From a virus, in the IMG/VR virus record IMGVR_UViG_3300007735_000504, positions 1 through 23,360 of that record: 23,360 nucleotides of DNA, one strand, 5' to 3'. Positions 1 through 5,032 of this stretch are shown in pieces. The notes below the pieces were generated by a model. It saw only the letters and a program-made list of their open reading frames with translations. It ran no database searches and was not told where the DNA came from. The translations under genes and the position numbers were made by a program. Numbering within the stretch: position 1 is the first letter of the stretch; every line of letters begins with the position of its first letter.

Positions 1-127
1 CTCGCTTTGCCCAGAACTCCTCGTCATCCTCACCAGGATTGGCAGGACCGTATCCGTACTCCTTGAACGCATGATCGCGGTTCTCAAGGTTGACCTCGAT
101 GTCCTGGGTGGCGATAGGGCACTTCAT
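1..127 (-). CDS. Conserved phage hypothetical protein, N-terminal part (runs off the left edge)
   Basis: About 42 codons are visible before the window ends. The protein begins MKCPIATQDIEVN and continues through a YGPANPGEDDEEFW stretch. I recognise this opening (M-x-C-P-x-ATQD, then YGPxNP, then an acidic patch and a tryptophan) from small proteins found in several groups of tailed phages, whose function I do not know. The start is the ATG that overlaps the stop of the upstream 52-aa gene as ATGA, so the two are probably translationally coupled. It is the last visible gene of the leftward block and lies downstream of the UUCG terminator. Coding looks real; function unknown. Confidence 0.75.
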   Translation of the reverse strand, partial: MKCPIATQDIEVNLENRDHAFKEYGYGPANPGEDDEEFWAKR

Positions 128-282
128 TTCTTTTTCATCGCCTTCTGCATCTCAATGGCCTCGTACCCCTTCCCGAATTCATCGGCCATCTTGTAGGCCT
201 TCATCGGTTTGGTGTGGTGGTACTTGCGCTTGTTCTGCTCGAGATACTTCTGCATCTCTTTGGCTTGGGACTTGTTGAACAT
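124..282 (-). CDS. Small basic hypothetical protein (52 aa)
   Basis: A 52-residue, lysine-rich protein starting MFNKSQAKEMQKYLEQ and ending MQKAMKKK, probably mostly helical. The start at 282 is chosen because GGAG lies 5 nt upstream, directly after the U-tract of a hairpin terminator. Any longer reading upstream would run through that terminator. Its stop overlaps the next gene as ATGA. I do not recognise the family. Its small size, high charge and absence of cysteines or membrane segments would suit a nucleic-acid or protein-binding accessory factor, but that is only inference. Confidence 0.7.
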   Translation of the reverse strand: MFNKSQAKEMQKYLEQNKRKYHHTKPMKAYKMADEFGKGYEAIEMQKAMKKK

Positions 283-291
283 GGTGTCTCC

Positions 292-313
292 AAAAAGAAG
301 GGGCCGAAGCCCC
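292..313 (-). terminator. Rho-independent terminator with UUCG tetraloop
   Basis: On the minus strand the sequence reads GGGGC-UUCG-GCCCC followed by UUCUUUUU. This is a 5-bp all-GC stem closed by the very stable cUUCGg tetraloop, with a U-rich tail. It lies after the disrupted HNH gene and immediately before the Shine-Dalgarno of the 52-aa gene at 124-282, so it separates those genes or attenuates between them. Confidence 0.85.
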
Positions 314-338
314 AACCCGACAACTGCGATGAAGGGTA

Positions 339-657
339 TCAGAATTCTATATCGGGAACGGGAATGTCAATAGGCCATTTTCCCTGCCTCTGAAGCTCTT
401 TGACCGTCCGCTTATGAGCAGCAAGCCACTTCTGCTTTCGCTCGTCCTTGGTCAGTTTGTTGCCCTGGTCGATCTCAAAATGGCATCTGACACAGAGGCT
501 CGCGCAGAATTCATCGCTTGCCTTGATTCCCTTACCCTTCCCGCCCCACCAGTTTGAGTGCGCGGCTTGGGAGTTCTCATGCCCACAGCACTGACACTGC
601 AGGCCAGCAACTGCTTTAAGGAGCTTGGCTTCGAATGTAAGTTTGCTTGGGGATCAT
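339..657 (-). pseudogene. HNH nuclease-like gene (Ref / phage recombination-type) with a frame break at its 5' end
   Basis: From about 653 down to 339 one frame encodes a convincing HNH-type protein: SKLTFEAKLLKAV, then CQCCGH, then AAHSNWWGGKGKGIKASD, then LCVRCHFEIDQGN, ending PDIEF. This resembles phage HNH proteins related to the RecA-dependent nuclease Ref (CxxC, AAHSN, KGxGIKxSD, CxxCHxxIDQG). The frame has no plausible start codon: it opens directly after the stop of the upstream gene. The expected coupled ATG at 657 (ATGA overlap, as elsewhere here) lies in another frame and stops after 13 codons. Removing one C from the CCCC run at codons 3-4 would join that ATG to the HNH frame. It could be a true frameshift, a sequencing or assembly slip, or programmed slippage. 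Confidence 0.7.
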
Positions 658-980
658 TCTGTTGCCCTTACTTGCATTCGTGCGGAGGCTTCCTCTGACC
701 TCCAAATATCCACCCTCATCCTCGCAGCCTCCAGCTTCCACTTCAGTTCTTCCTCAATCTCTATGGCTTCCTGCAGGCCTTTGAGGAGTTGCTGATACTC
801 CGGGTGAGCGTAGGCCTCTCGCTCTTGAGCATTGGCGGCTTCGTACTTCGCCATTGCGTCTTTCATCAGCAGGGCTTTCTTGGTCTTACGGAACTCTTCT
901 AAGTAAACCCTTTGTGCTTTGGCTTTTGAGTAATCCCCTGCGTTTCTGATGATGAAGTCCACCGCTGCGTTTGCGTTCAT
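654..980 (-). CDS. Conserved phage hypothetical protein (108 aa), coiled-coil-like
   Basis: The protein runs from MNANAAVDFIIRNAG to RMQVRATE. It is rich in Glu, Lys, Arg and Ala with long helical stretches. The central REAYAHPEYQQLLKGLQEA and the late LKWKLEAARMRVDIWRSEEA segments match my recollection of a small phage protein found near recombination and replication genes. The start at 980 was chosen over the in-frame GTG six bases upstream because GAGGGG lies 5 nt before this ATG, and because the ATG overlaps the preceding stop as ATGA. A role alongside recombination nucleases is suggested only by neighbourhood. Confidence 0.8.
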   Translation of the reverse strand: MNANAAVDFIIRNAGDYSKAKAQRVYLEEFRKTKKALLMKDAMAKYEAANAQEREAYAHPEYQQLLKGLQEAIEIEEELKWKLEAARMRVDIWRSEEASARMQVRATE

Positions 981-1846
981 TCCCACCCCTCAATCAAGTG
1001 AGAGAACTCGCCTGTTATTTGCTTGTACTTTTTGCTGTCAACCAAAACAAGCGTCACTAGCGGGTGGTATTTCTTCATTCTCTTGAGCTTGGTCTTGCTT
1101 CTATCATCCATCCAGCCCTTGACCTCATGGTATTCCTCGGAGCCATCCGGTTTCAGCACCCAGAAATCAGGCAGATAGCTAACGCAGCCCCTCTTGATGC
1201 CTTCGAACCAAAAAGTCCTTGGCTCATGCTTCCAGTCAGTGATGGCGCTGTTGTTTTTTTGCCACTCAAGAAACCTGGCGTAATTTGCTTCCCATCGCGA
1301 ACGGTAAAACTTTTCCTCTGTCCCAATCGTTCGCCAACCACCCTTCCATGTGGTCTTGATGCGTGGATTAACCAGTGTTCCGTTCTTGGCCTTTGTCTCA
1401 AGCATCTTTTTTAATTTTTCAAACTTTTTATCTTCAGACATTTCAGCAAATCTTTTCTTTGAAATATCTGAAAACCTTGCTTTCGTTTCAGCAGAATGCT
1501 TTTTGCCAAGCATCCCTCTTGGATGAGGATTTTCCTTGAGACGCTTTTTAGCTTTTTCTGAAATTGCTGCTTTTTGCGCTTCAGTCTTTTTTAGCTTTCC
1601 ATCCTCATGCAACTTCTTGATGACCAACGCTTGATCTGGCCTCTTTTTGCCAACTTTGCTTTGCGCGGCCCTGGCTTGCCAATCCTTGAAGAACTCAGAT
1701 TCCGTGTTTGCTTTGAGTCCAAGCTCTGCGGCCATCCATCGAACGGATGCCTCGCCTCGACCAAGTGCATTAGCGCACCACATCTTCCCCTTATCGGGAT
1801 AGTTGTTTTTTAGCAACACCAGTTCTTCATCAGTCCATTTTTTCAT
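977..1846 (-). CDS. Putative PD-(D/E)XK endonuclease with NUMOD3-like region, homing-endonuclease-like (289 aa)
   Basis: Residues 3-45 (WTDEELVLLKNNYPDKG onward) look like a SANT/Myb-type or HTH DNA-binding module. Residues about 60-135 are Lys-rich and contain a NUMOD3-like segment, NPHPRGMLGKKHSAETKARF, typical of the DNA-binding spacers of phage homing endonucleases. The C-terminal third carries a likely PD-(D/E)XK fold: SRWEANYARFLEW with Glu186, YLPDF with Asp227, and HEVKG with Glu241 and Lys243. There is no strong Shine-Dalgarno before the start at 1846; translation may depend on reinitiation. It is flanked by small genes with no terminator, as expected for an inserted mobile nuclease. 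It could instead be a resolvase-like or recombination nuclease. Confidence 0.75.
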   Translation of the reverse strand: MKKWTDEELVLLKNNYPDKGKMWCANALGRGEASVRWMAAELGLKANTESEFFKDWQARAAQSKVGKKRPDQALVIKKLHEDGKLKKTEAQKAAISEKAKKRLKENPHPRGMLGKKHSAETKARFSDISKKRFAEMSEDKKFEKLKKMLETKAKNGTLVNPRIKTTWKGGWRTIGTEEKFYRSRWEANYARFLEWQKNNSAITDWKHEPRTFWFEGIKRGCVSYLPDFWVLKPDGSEEYHEVKGWMDDRSKTKLKRMKKYHPLVTLVLVDSKKYKQITGEFSHLIEGWE

Positions 1847-1864
1847 CAGGCCATGTTATCAGAA

Positions 1865-2053
1865 TCAGCCGACATTGACAACATTCTTGCGAAGCTCATT
1901 CATTTTTCTCCGTAACTGCTCGGCTGAATCTTTGCCCCGTTTCTTTTCGATACTAGATATTGTTCGGCCCCACCACCCAGCAGCGGCTTCGAGTCCTTTG
2001 GTGGCTTTCATGTCGTTGAAGATTCGGATGTAATGTCGCGCCTCGCATTCCAT
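1865..2053 (-). CDS. Small basic hypothetical protein (62 aa)
   Basis: The protein begins MECEARHYIRIFNDMKATKG and continues with AAAGWWGRTISSIEKKRGKD and a basic C-terminus. The ...ARHYIR...IEKKRGK... layout resembles small phage proteins of unknown function. The start at 2053 is chosen because GGAG lies 6 nt upstream. It overlaps the 3' part of the 68-aa gene in another frame by about 100 nt, so one member of the pair may be shorter than drawn. Probably co-transcribed with the methyltransferase locus upstream and the endonuclease downstream. Confidence 0.65.
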   Translation of the reverse strand: MECEARHYIRIFNDMKATKGLEAAAGWWGRTISSIEKKRGKDSAEQLRRKMNELRKNVVNVG

Positions 2054-2159
2054 CCTCCAGGTCTCCTGTGAGATAGAGGGCGTGTGAGATGAGTTCTGTG
2101 GAGTGGTCGATTCCATCTTTGACCTCATTCAGAAGTTTGTGGGCTTCAAAGTAGTTCAC
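1953..2159 (-). CDS. Small hypothetical protein (68 aa), GTG start
   Basis: The N-terminal half, MNYFEAHKLLNEVKDG...ELISHALYLTGDL, has the look of a small phage protein with a short helical repeat ending in LxxTGDL. The second half (after about residue 36) overlaps the 62-aa gene and looks less protein-like (Arg/His-rich), so the functional part may be only the N-terminus. The start is a GTG at 2159 with GGAG 8 nt upstream, overlapping the end of the 424-codon frame by 14 nt. Function unknown. Confidence 0.6.
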   Translation of the reverse strand: MNYFEAHKLLNEVKDGIDHSTELISHALYLTGDLEDGMRGATLHPNLQRHESHQRTRSRCWVVGPNNI

Positions 2160-3420
2160 TTAATTCTCTCCATGCGGTTGCTGCACATAAGGGGACTTGT
2201 CCGTTTCCAATGGCTTTAAGTCTGTCCACCCTAGCGGTTACGCCAGATGCGACTCTTGGGATGATCTGCGTTTCATCCATGCCAGTTTGTTTCCACACTC
2301 CCTGCTGCAGGTCTTTTCTCTGGCTCGTTTGTAAGTGAATATCTTCCCGCAATACAGACACTTTCGGTCTTTCGTGTGATCCTTCCATCTCTGATTGGCA
2401 TGAAGCGACCCGTGACACTTGCTGCAAAGAACCATCAAGTTCTTGCTCTGGTTGTTCGTTGGATCGTTGTCCAGATGGTGCCTGTGAAGGGTCTCTGTCC
2501 CACCACATCGTTCGCACGAGACGAGATTTTTGTAAAGCCGCTGCGCTTGCTTCCTGCCAGCGTTGAAAGTCTTTTTGGTTGATTGCATTGAGATTGCTCC
2601 AGGTGATAGGCCAATTCATCAACCATTCTACCCAATCAGGGTTCAGGGTTCCACCAATCGCACTGGACAGGGGTGGCGAATGCCCCTCTCTGGGTTGTGC
2701 GCCAGTCCCGCTCTTGTAGTCCCGCCTGGTCGGAGTTGGGAACCTGACCGCATCCACCAATTGAACTTGCTTCCCAGGTCTTGGCCTGCCACTGCTTCCC
2801 CTGCTGCCCGATGCTATTGGAGTGGGCCATTTCGCCACTTGAGTTGCCAACCCATCCCCGCTCGTCTTGCTTGCACCCTTGCGGTTGTGGTTGCCGCATA
2901 CGGTTGGAGTGGCCCACAAGCCAGAATCTATCCCTTTGGTGCGGCGCTCCGACATCGGCAGCTCCCATAACAGTCCACCTCGTGTCATACCCGAGCGCGG
3001 CAAGGTCTGCAATGACTCGGGTTCCTCCTCTAGAAGTGAGCATTGGGCTGTTCTCCACAAAGACGAATCGGGGTCTAACTTCGCCAACCACCCGCGCCAT
3101 GTGTTTCCACATTCCGCTTCGCTCGCCATCAAGCCCATCTCCTTTTCCTGCGACTGAGATGTCCTGACAGGGAAAGCCTCCCGATACAACATCAACAATT
3201 CCTCTCCACGGTCTTCCGTCAAAGGTTTGAATGTCATCCCAAATCGGGAAAGGCGGGAGAAGGCCGTCATTTTGTCGGGCGGCAAGTACGCAAGCTGCGT
3301 ATGGCTCCCACTCAACTGCACAGACGGTTTGCCATCCGAGGAGCTTTCCTCCAAGGATTCCACCTCCTGCTCCCGCGAAGAGTGCAAGCTCTCGTAAAGG
3401 GCTTTTGAAATCAACCACAT
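2146..3420 (-). CDS. Overlapping-frame methyltransferase-associated protein (424 aa) carrying C5-MTase motif X
   Basis: This 424-codon frame covers the whole methyltransferase gene in the +1 frame and continues past it. It starts at an ATG sharing one base with the stop of the DUF1376 gene (TAATG), with GAGG 5 nt upstream. Several segments recall a widespread phage family: FGMTFKPLTEDRGEELL (61-76), three W/F-x-TP units (LWATPT near 168-173, KWPTPI near 197-202, RFPTPT near 226-231), CGNHNRKGASKTSGDGLAT (175-193) and LNPDWVEWLMNWPITW (259-274). The C-terminus, RVDRLKAIGNGQVPLCAATAW (about 397-417), matches motif X of cytosine-5 methyltransferases, which the MTase frame lacks. It may be a separate subunit, the downstream half of a frameshift fusion, or partly a shadow of the MTase frame. 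I consider it coding at least from about 2640 to 2146. Confidence 0.65.
   Translation of the reverse strand: MWLISKALYESLHSSREQEVESLEESSSDGKPSVQLSGSHTQLAYLPPDKMTAFSRLSRFGMTFKPLTEDRGEELLMLYREAFPVRTSQSQEKEMGLMASEAECGNTWRGWLAKLDPDSSLWRTAQCSLLEEEPESLQTLPRSGMTRGGLLWELPMSERRTKGIDSGLWATPTVCGNHNRKGASKTSGDGLATQVAKWPTPIASGSRGSSGRPRPGKQVQLVDAVRFPTPTRRDYKSGTGAQPREGHSPPLSSAIGGTLNPDWVEWLMNWPITWSNLNAINQKDFQRWQEASAAALQKSRLVRTMWWDRDPSQAPSGQRSNEQPEQELDGSLQQVSRVASCQSEMEGSHERPKVSVLREDIHLQTSQRKDLQQGVWKQTGMDETQIIPRVASGVTARVDRLKAIGNGQVPLCAATAWRELSELL
2238..2588 (-). CDS. HNH endonuclease with second zinc finger (116 aa), nested inside the methyltransferase locus
   Basis: Residues 25-59 form a textbook HNH/zinc module: Cys25-x2-Cys28, HRHH at 35-38, then DPTNN, and LCSKCH with Cys55, Cys58 and His59. 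A second zinc-binding element follows: Cys77-x2-Cys80, KIFTYKRAREKTC with Cys94, and Cys98. This pattern is common at the C-terminus of phage HNH proteins. It has its own GGAG 8 nt before the ATG at 2588. It lies wholly within the 424-codon frame but in a different register, so the same DNA encodes two recognisable products. It may be a homing-type nuclease that colonised the MTase gene, or a nuclease working with the methyltransferase. Coding is very likely. Confidence 0.85.
   Translation of the reverse strand: MQSTKKTFNAGRKQAQRLYKNLVSCERCGGTETLHRHHLDNDPTNNQSKNLMVLCSKCHGSLHANQRWKDHTKDRKCLYCGKIFTYKRAREKTCSRECGNKLAWMKRRSSQESHLA
2636..2641 (-). other. Candidate programmed +1 ribosomal frameshift site CCC-UGA
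   Basis: The methyltransferase frame ends GAA-CCC-TGA. Moving the proline tRNA from CCC to the overlapping CCU gives a +1 shift, and reading continues GAT-TGG-GTA (DWVEW). This restores the WWxxEPD junction usual for this kind of methyltransferase and leads in frame to motif X. Proline CCC-U followed by a stop is the documented +1 site of Listeria phage PSA structural genes. The fusion product would be 423 aa. I have not identified an upstream stimulator sequence. Confidence 0.55.
2636..3418 (-). CDS. DNA cytosine-5 methyltransferase, catalytic part (260 aa, motifs I-VIII)
   Basis: C5-cytosine methyltransferase motifs appear in order: motif I FAGAGGG (14-20), the acidic residue of motif II at Glu36 (CAVEWEPY), motif IV GGFPCQ with catalytic Cys84, motif VI ENS at 122-124, and motif VIII QRDRFWLVG (161-169). 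A variable region with three A/V-H/N-S-N/D units follows (near 170-235), where target recognition is expected. The frame ends WWNPEP at a CCC-UGA stop without motifs IX-X, which lie in the +1 frame. The start is taken as the GTG at 3418 with GAGG 7 nt upstream; an ATG for the other frame is two bases earlier. The enzyme would methylate phage DNA, probably against host restriction. Alone it looks incomplete: it needs a +1 shift or a partner subunit. Confidence 0.88.
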   Translation of the reverse strand: MVDFKSPLRELALFAGAGGGILGGKLLGWQTVCAVEWEPYAACVLAARQNDGLLPPFPIWDDIQTFDGRPWRGIVDVVSGGFPCQDISVAGKGDGLDGERSGMWKHMARVVGEVRPRFVFVENSPMLTSRGGTRVIADLAALGYDTRWTVMGAADVGAPHQRDRFWLVGHSNRMRQPQPQGCKQDERGWVGNSSGEMAHSNSIGQQGKQWQAKTWEASSIGGCGQVPNSDQAGLQERDWRTTQRGAFATPVQCDWWNPEP

Positions 3421-4160
3421 TAGCGCCTCAAGATGCTTTGGATTTGCTGACGAACCTCAAGCGGGATCTGCTCTCGCTTCTTGCGGTCCTCGTCCAACTT
3501 GACCAGCGCAGGATCTCGCTCAGGACGGCTTGGGACGGTGAGCTGAGTTTGCGGCTTGAAATTTTGGTTCTTTTGGCTACGAACCCAGTTTCGCCAGGTC
3601 GCATCCCAGTCCAACTTCACGCCTGCCTGCCCCGGTTTGGCGATCCAGTAGTCCCTGAAGCTCTCGAACACTTCTCGAGGCACAAGGTCTGGCCGCTTCT
3701 CTTTGCAGAAGTTGGCCCACTCAGGAGGAAATGGATAAAGGGGGTCAAGGCGCGTTCCGCGCACAACCTTTGGTTTATGGTTATTGGTTTCTGGTTCTTG
3801 GTTTATGGTTAGCTTTCCAGTCGGTTGCGACTCGGAACCCACTGGGTTTTGTTTGGGCCTTCCACCTCTAGAACCATTGGAGCGATTGCGCTCTGCAAGG
3901 GCCTGATACTTGGCGATTTCTTTGTCGCACCGCTCGTTTCGATAGCCGTCTTCGGTCCGCTCAAACATGTCGTTGAGCACATCTCGAACGATGCTGCCAT
4001 CCACTCGTATCCGCCTGGAAACCCACTCGGTATCGAGCGGGATTTGACCCTCAAGGTCATAGTACATGTCAAGAAGACGCCTGTAGGCCAAATCTTCTTC
4101 GTTTGTCAGATGGGCGGTTGAGGACCGATAGTCCCCAATGTGGAACTGGTAGTAGTGCAT
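3420..4160 (-). CDS. DUF1376 replication-type protein (246 aa)
   Basis: The N-terminus, MHYYQFHIGDYRSSTAHLT...EEDLAYRRLLDMYYDLEGQIP, is diagnostic of DUF1376, a family found at the position of replication initiators in many phages. After residue about 100 comes a basic linker (RNRSNGSRGGRPKQ) and a low-complexity stretch (LTINQEPETNNHKPK). The C-terminal part has FPPEWANFCKEKRPDL and LDWDATWRNWVRS, as in phage replication proteins that recruit a helicase loader. The start at 4160 is chosen over an in-frame one at 4193 because AGGGG lies just upstream and MHYYQF is the family start. Its stop overlaps the next ATG as TAATG. It carries an iteron-like array within its coding sequence, similar in layout to lambda O with its origin. 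Confidence 0.85.
   Translation of the reverse strand: MHYYQFHIGDYRSSTAHLTNEEDLAYRRLLDMYYDLEGQIPLDTEWVSRRIRVDGSIVRDVLNDMFERTEDGYRNERCDKEIAKYQALAERNRSNGSRGGRPKQNPVGSESQPTGKLTINQEPETNNHKPKVVRGTRLDPLYPFPPEWANFCKEKRPDLVPREVFESFRDYWIAKPGQAGVKLDWDATWRNWVRSQKNQNFKPQTQLTVPSRPERDPALVKLDEDRKKREQIPLEVRQQIQSILRR
3771..3812. repeat. Six tandem 7-bp units TGGTTNN (candidate replication iterons)
   Basis: The plus strand reads TGGTTTA, TGGTTAT, TGGTTTC, TGGTTCT, TGGTTTA, TGGTTAG without any interruption: six head-to-tail heptamers, also readable as three 14-mers. The array lies inside the DUF1376 gene and encodes its NQEPETNN linker. The 7-bp period is out of phase with codons, so the constraint looks DNA-level rather than protein-level. 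Iterons inside an initiator gene mark the phage lambda origin; here that role is inferred. Slippage in a low-complexity linker is the alternative. Confidence 0.8.
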
Positions 4161-4173
4161 AACACCCCTTACT

Positions 4174-4230
4174 TCACCCCAAAAGGAAACCAACGGCAGG
4201 CGGGGGTGTGTCGCTTTTCGGGAGGCTCAT
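4174..4230 (-). CDS. Candidate 18-aa leader peptide upstream of the DUF1376 gene
   Basis: A very short reading frame, MSLPKSDTPPPAVGFLLG, is preceded by a strong Shine-Dalgarno (GGGAGG, 5 nt before the ATG). It lies between the Cro-like gene and the DUF1376 start, in the same direction, and ends 13 nt before the DUF1376 ATG. The three consecutive prolines could stall ribosomes in the absence of EF-P help, so it might act as a translational coupling or leader element. There is no homology support; the strong ribosome site is the only solid evidence. Confidence 0.4.
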   Translation of the reverse strand: MSLPKSDTPPPAVGFLLG

Positions 4231-4261
4231 GACTTCCTCCCTAGCCGGGTTTCGCAACATT

Positions 4262-4432
4262 CTATGCGATGTCGCCTGGAACAGCAAACCACTCAGGACG
4301 CAATTCCTTGAGCTGCAGCAGCCTAAGCTGGGGCACCTTCTTCCATTGGTAGATAGCAGGTGGTTTTATCCCTAGCAACTTCGCCAGAGCCGTAACACCA
4401 CCGGCCTTCTGGATCAGGTCTTTCTTGTCCAT
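4262..4432 (-). CDS. Cro/YdaS-like small DNA-binding regulator (56 aa)
   Basis: The protein starts MDKKDLIQKAGGVTALAKLLG and continues IKPPAIYQWKKVPQLRLLQLKEL. This is the compact helix-turn-helix of YdaS/Cro-type proteins: GGVTALAKLLGI as helices 1-2 and PPAIYQWKKVP as the recognition helix and turn. The start at 4432 has AGGA 5 nt upstream; longer in-frame extensions lack this. It is the first leftward gene beside the divergent control region, the usual place of a Cro-like switch gene. It probably binds the inverted repeats at 4530-4604 and represses its own and/or the rightward transcript. No CI-like partner is visible. Confidence 0.85.
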   Translation of the reverse strand: MDKKDLIQKAGGVTALAKLLGIKPPAIYQWKKVPQLRLLQLKELRPEWFAVPGDIA

Positions 4433-4646
4433 GTCTTTCCTTGGGTGGGGCCAGCCCTCATAAAGCAGAGTGGCTGCCTGCTGATAATTCGTGATACCAG
4501 GCCGCACGGAGCTAACCCGTTCCTGGCCCCGCTTGAGTGTAAGCGAGGTTTACATAAGGGAACTTAGGGAAAGTCCTAGTTCTCATGCCCATAAGACCGC
4601 TTATAGTCACACCCATGCCGCTAGTTCGCGGTCTCTGGAGCGACAA
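4433..4646. promoter_or_regulatory. Divergent control region with three inverted repeats
   Basis: This 214-bp noncoding stretch separates the leftward Cro-like gene from the rightward early genes. It contains CGCTT-N6-AAGCG (4530-4545), an imperfect AACTTAGG-N6-CCTAGTT (4561-4581) and ATAAG-N4-CTTAT (4591-4604). CATAAG occurs twice. A TATAGT (4602-4607) could be a rightward -10 overlapping the last palindrome, but its -35 is weak. These are plausible operators for the Cro-like protein and flank where the early promoters must be. I cannot fix the promoter positions with confidence. Confidence 0.55.
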
Positions 4647-4805
4647 ATGGAAACCTATCAAAACGCCCTAAAACAAGCCATTGCCTTGTTTGAGATGTGT
4701 CCCGACCTTGAGTGGACTTCGTGCCTCAAGGAATGCGCGAGCCGCAATGGCATCGCATTCGGTGACGAAATGTCTAACTTCATCAAGTGGGCGAAAAAGC
4801 AATGA
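4647..4805 (+). CDS. Small hypothetical protein (52 aa), first rightward early gene
   Basis: A 52-residue protein beginning METYQNALKQAIALFEMCPD and ending FIKWAKKQ. The start at 4647 has GGAG 6 nt upstream, whereas reading further upstream crosses the control region. It is mostly helical with two cysteines and shows no motif I recognise. Its stop overlaps the next start as ATGA, beginning a chain of coupled genes that runs to the exonuclease and SSB-like genes. Confidence 0.75.
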   Translation: METYQNALKQAIALFEMCPDLEWTSCLKECASRNGIAFGDEMSNFIKWAKKQ

Positions 4806-5032
4806 AGATCCTTCCCTGCAATCGGTGCCAGCACTACATCCACTCGGAGAGAGAGCCGTCAGCGTTCTCCCAGTGCGGCCACCAAGATACCCAAAAGATC
4901 GACTTCGTGACGGGGCAGACCAATCCCATGTTCTGCACCACCGTCCGAGCACTTCATGGCCGATGCGGTCCTGAAGGAAAGCTGTGGGCCTATGACGATG
5001 CCTTCCCTCCTTCTGAGGAGTGGGAAGCATGA
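4802..5032 (+). CDS. Cysteine-rich hypothetical protein (76 aa)
   Basis: The protein starts MKILPCNRCQHYIHSE and contains CxxC (CNRC), a SQCGH segment, MFCTTVRALHGRCGPEGKLW and an acidic C-terminus. Spacing of about five cysteines and histidines suggests a zinc-binding fold, similar in feel to the 76-aa protein at 9655-9885. The start overlaps the previous stop as ATGA and its stop overlaps the next start the same way. Function unknown. Confidence 0.8.
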   Translation: MKILPCNRCQHYIHSEREPSAFSQCGHQDTQKIDFVTGQTNPMFCTTVRALHGRCGPEGKLWAYDDAFPPSEEWEA

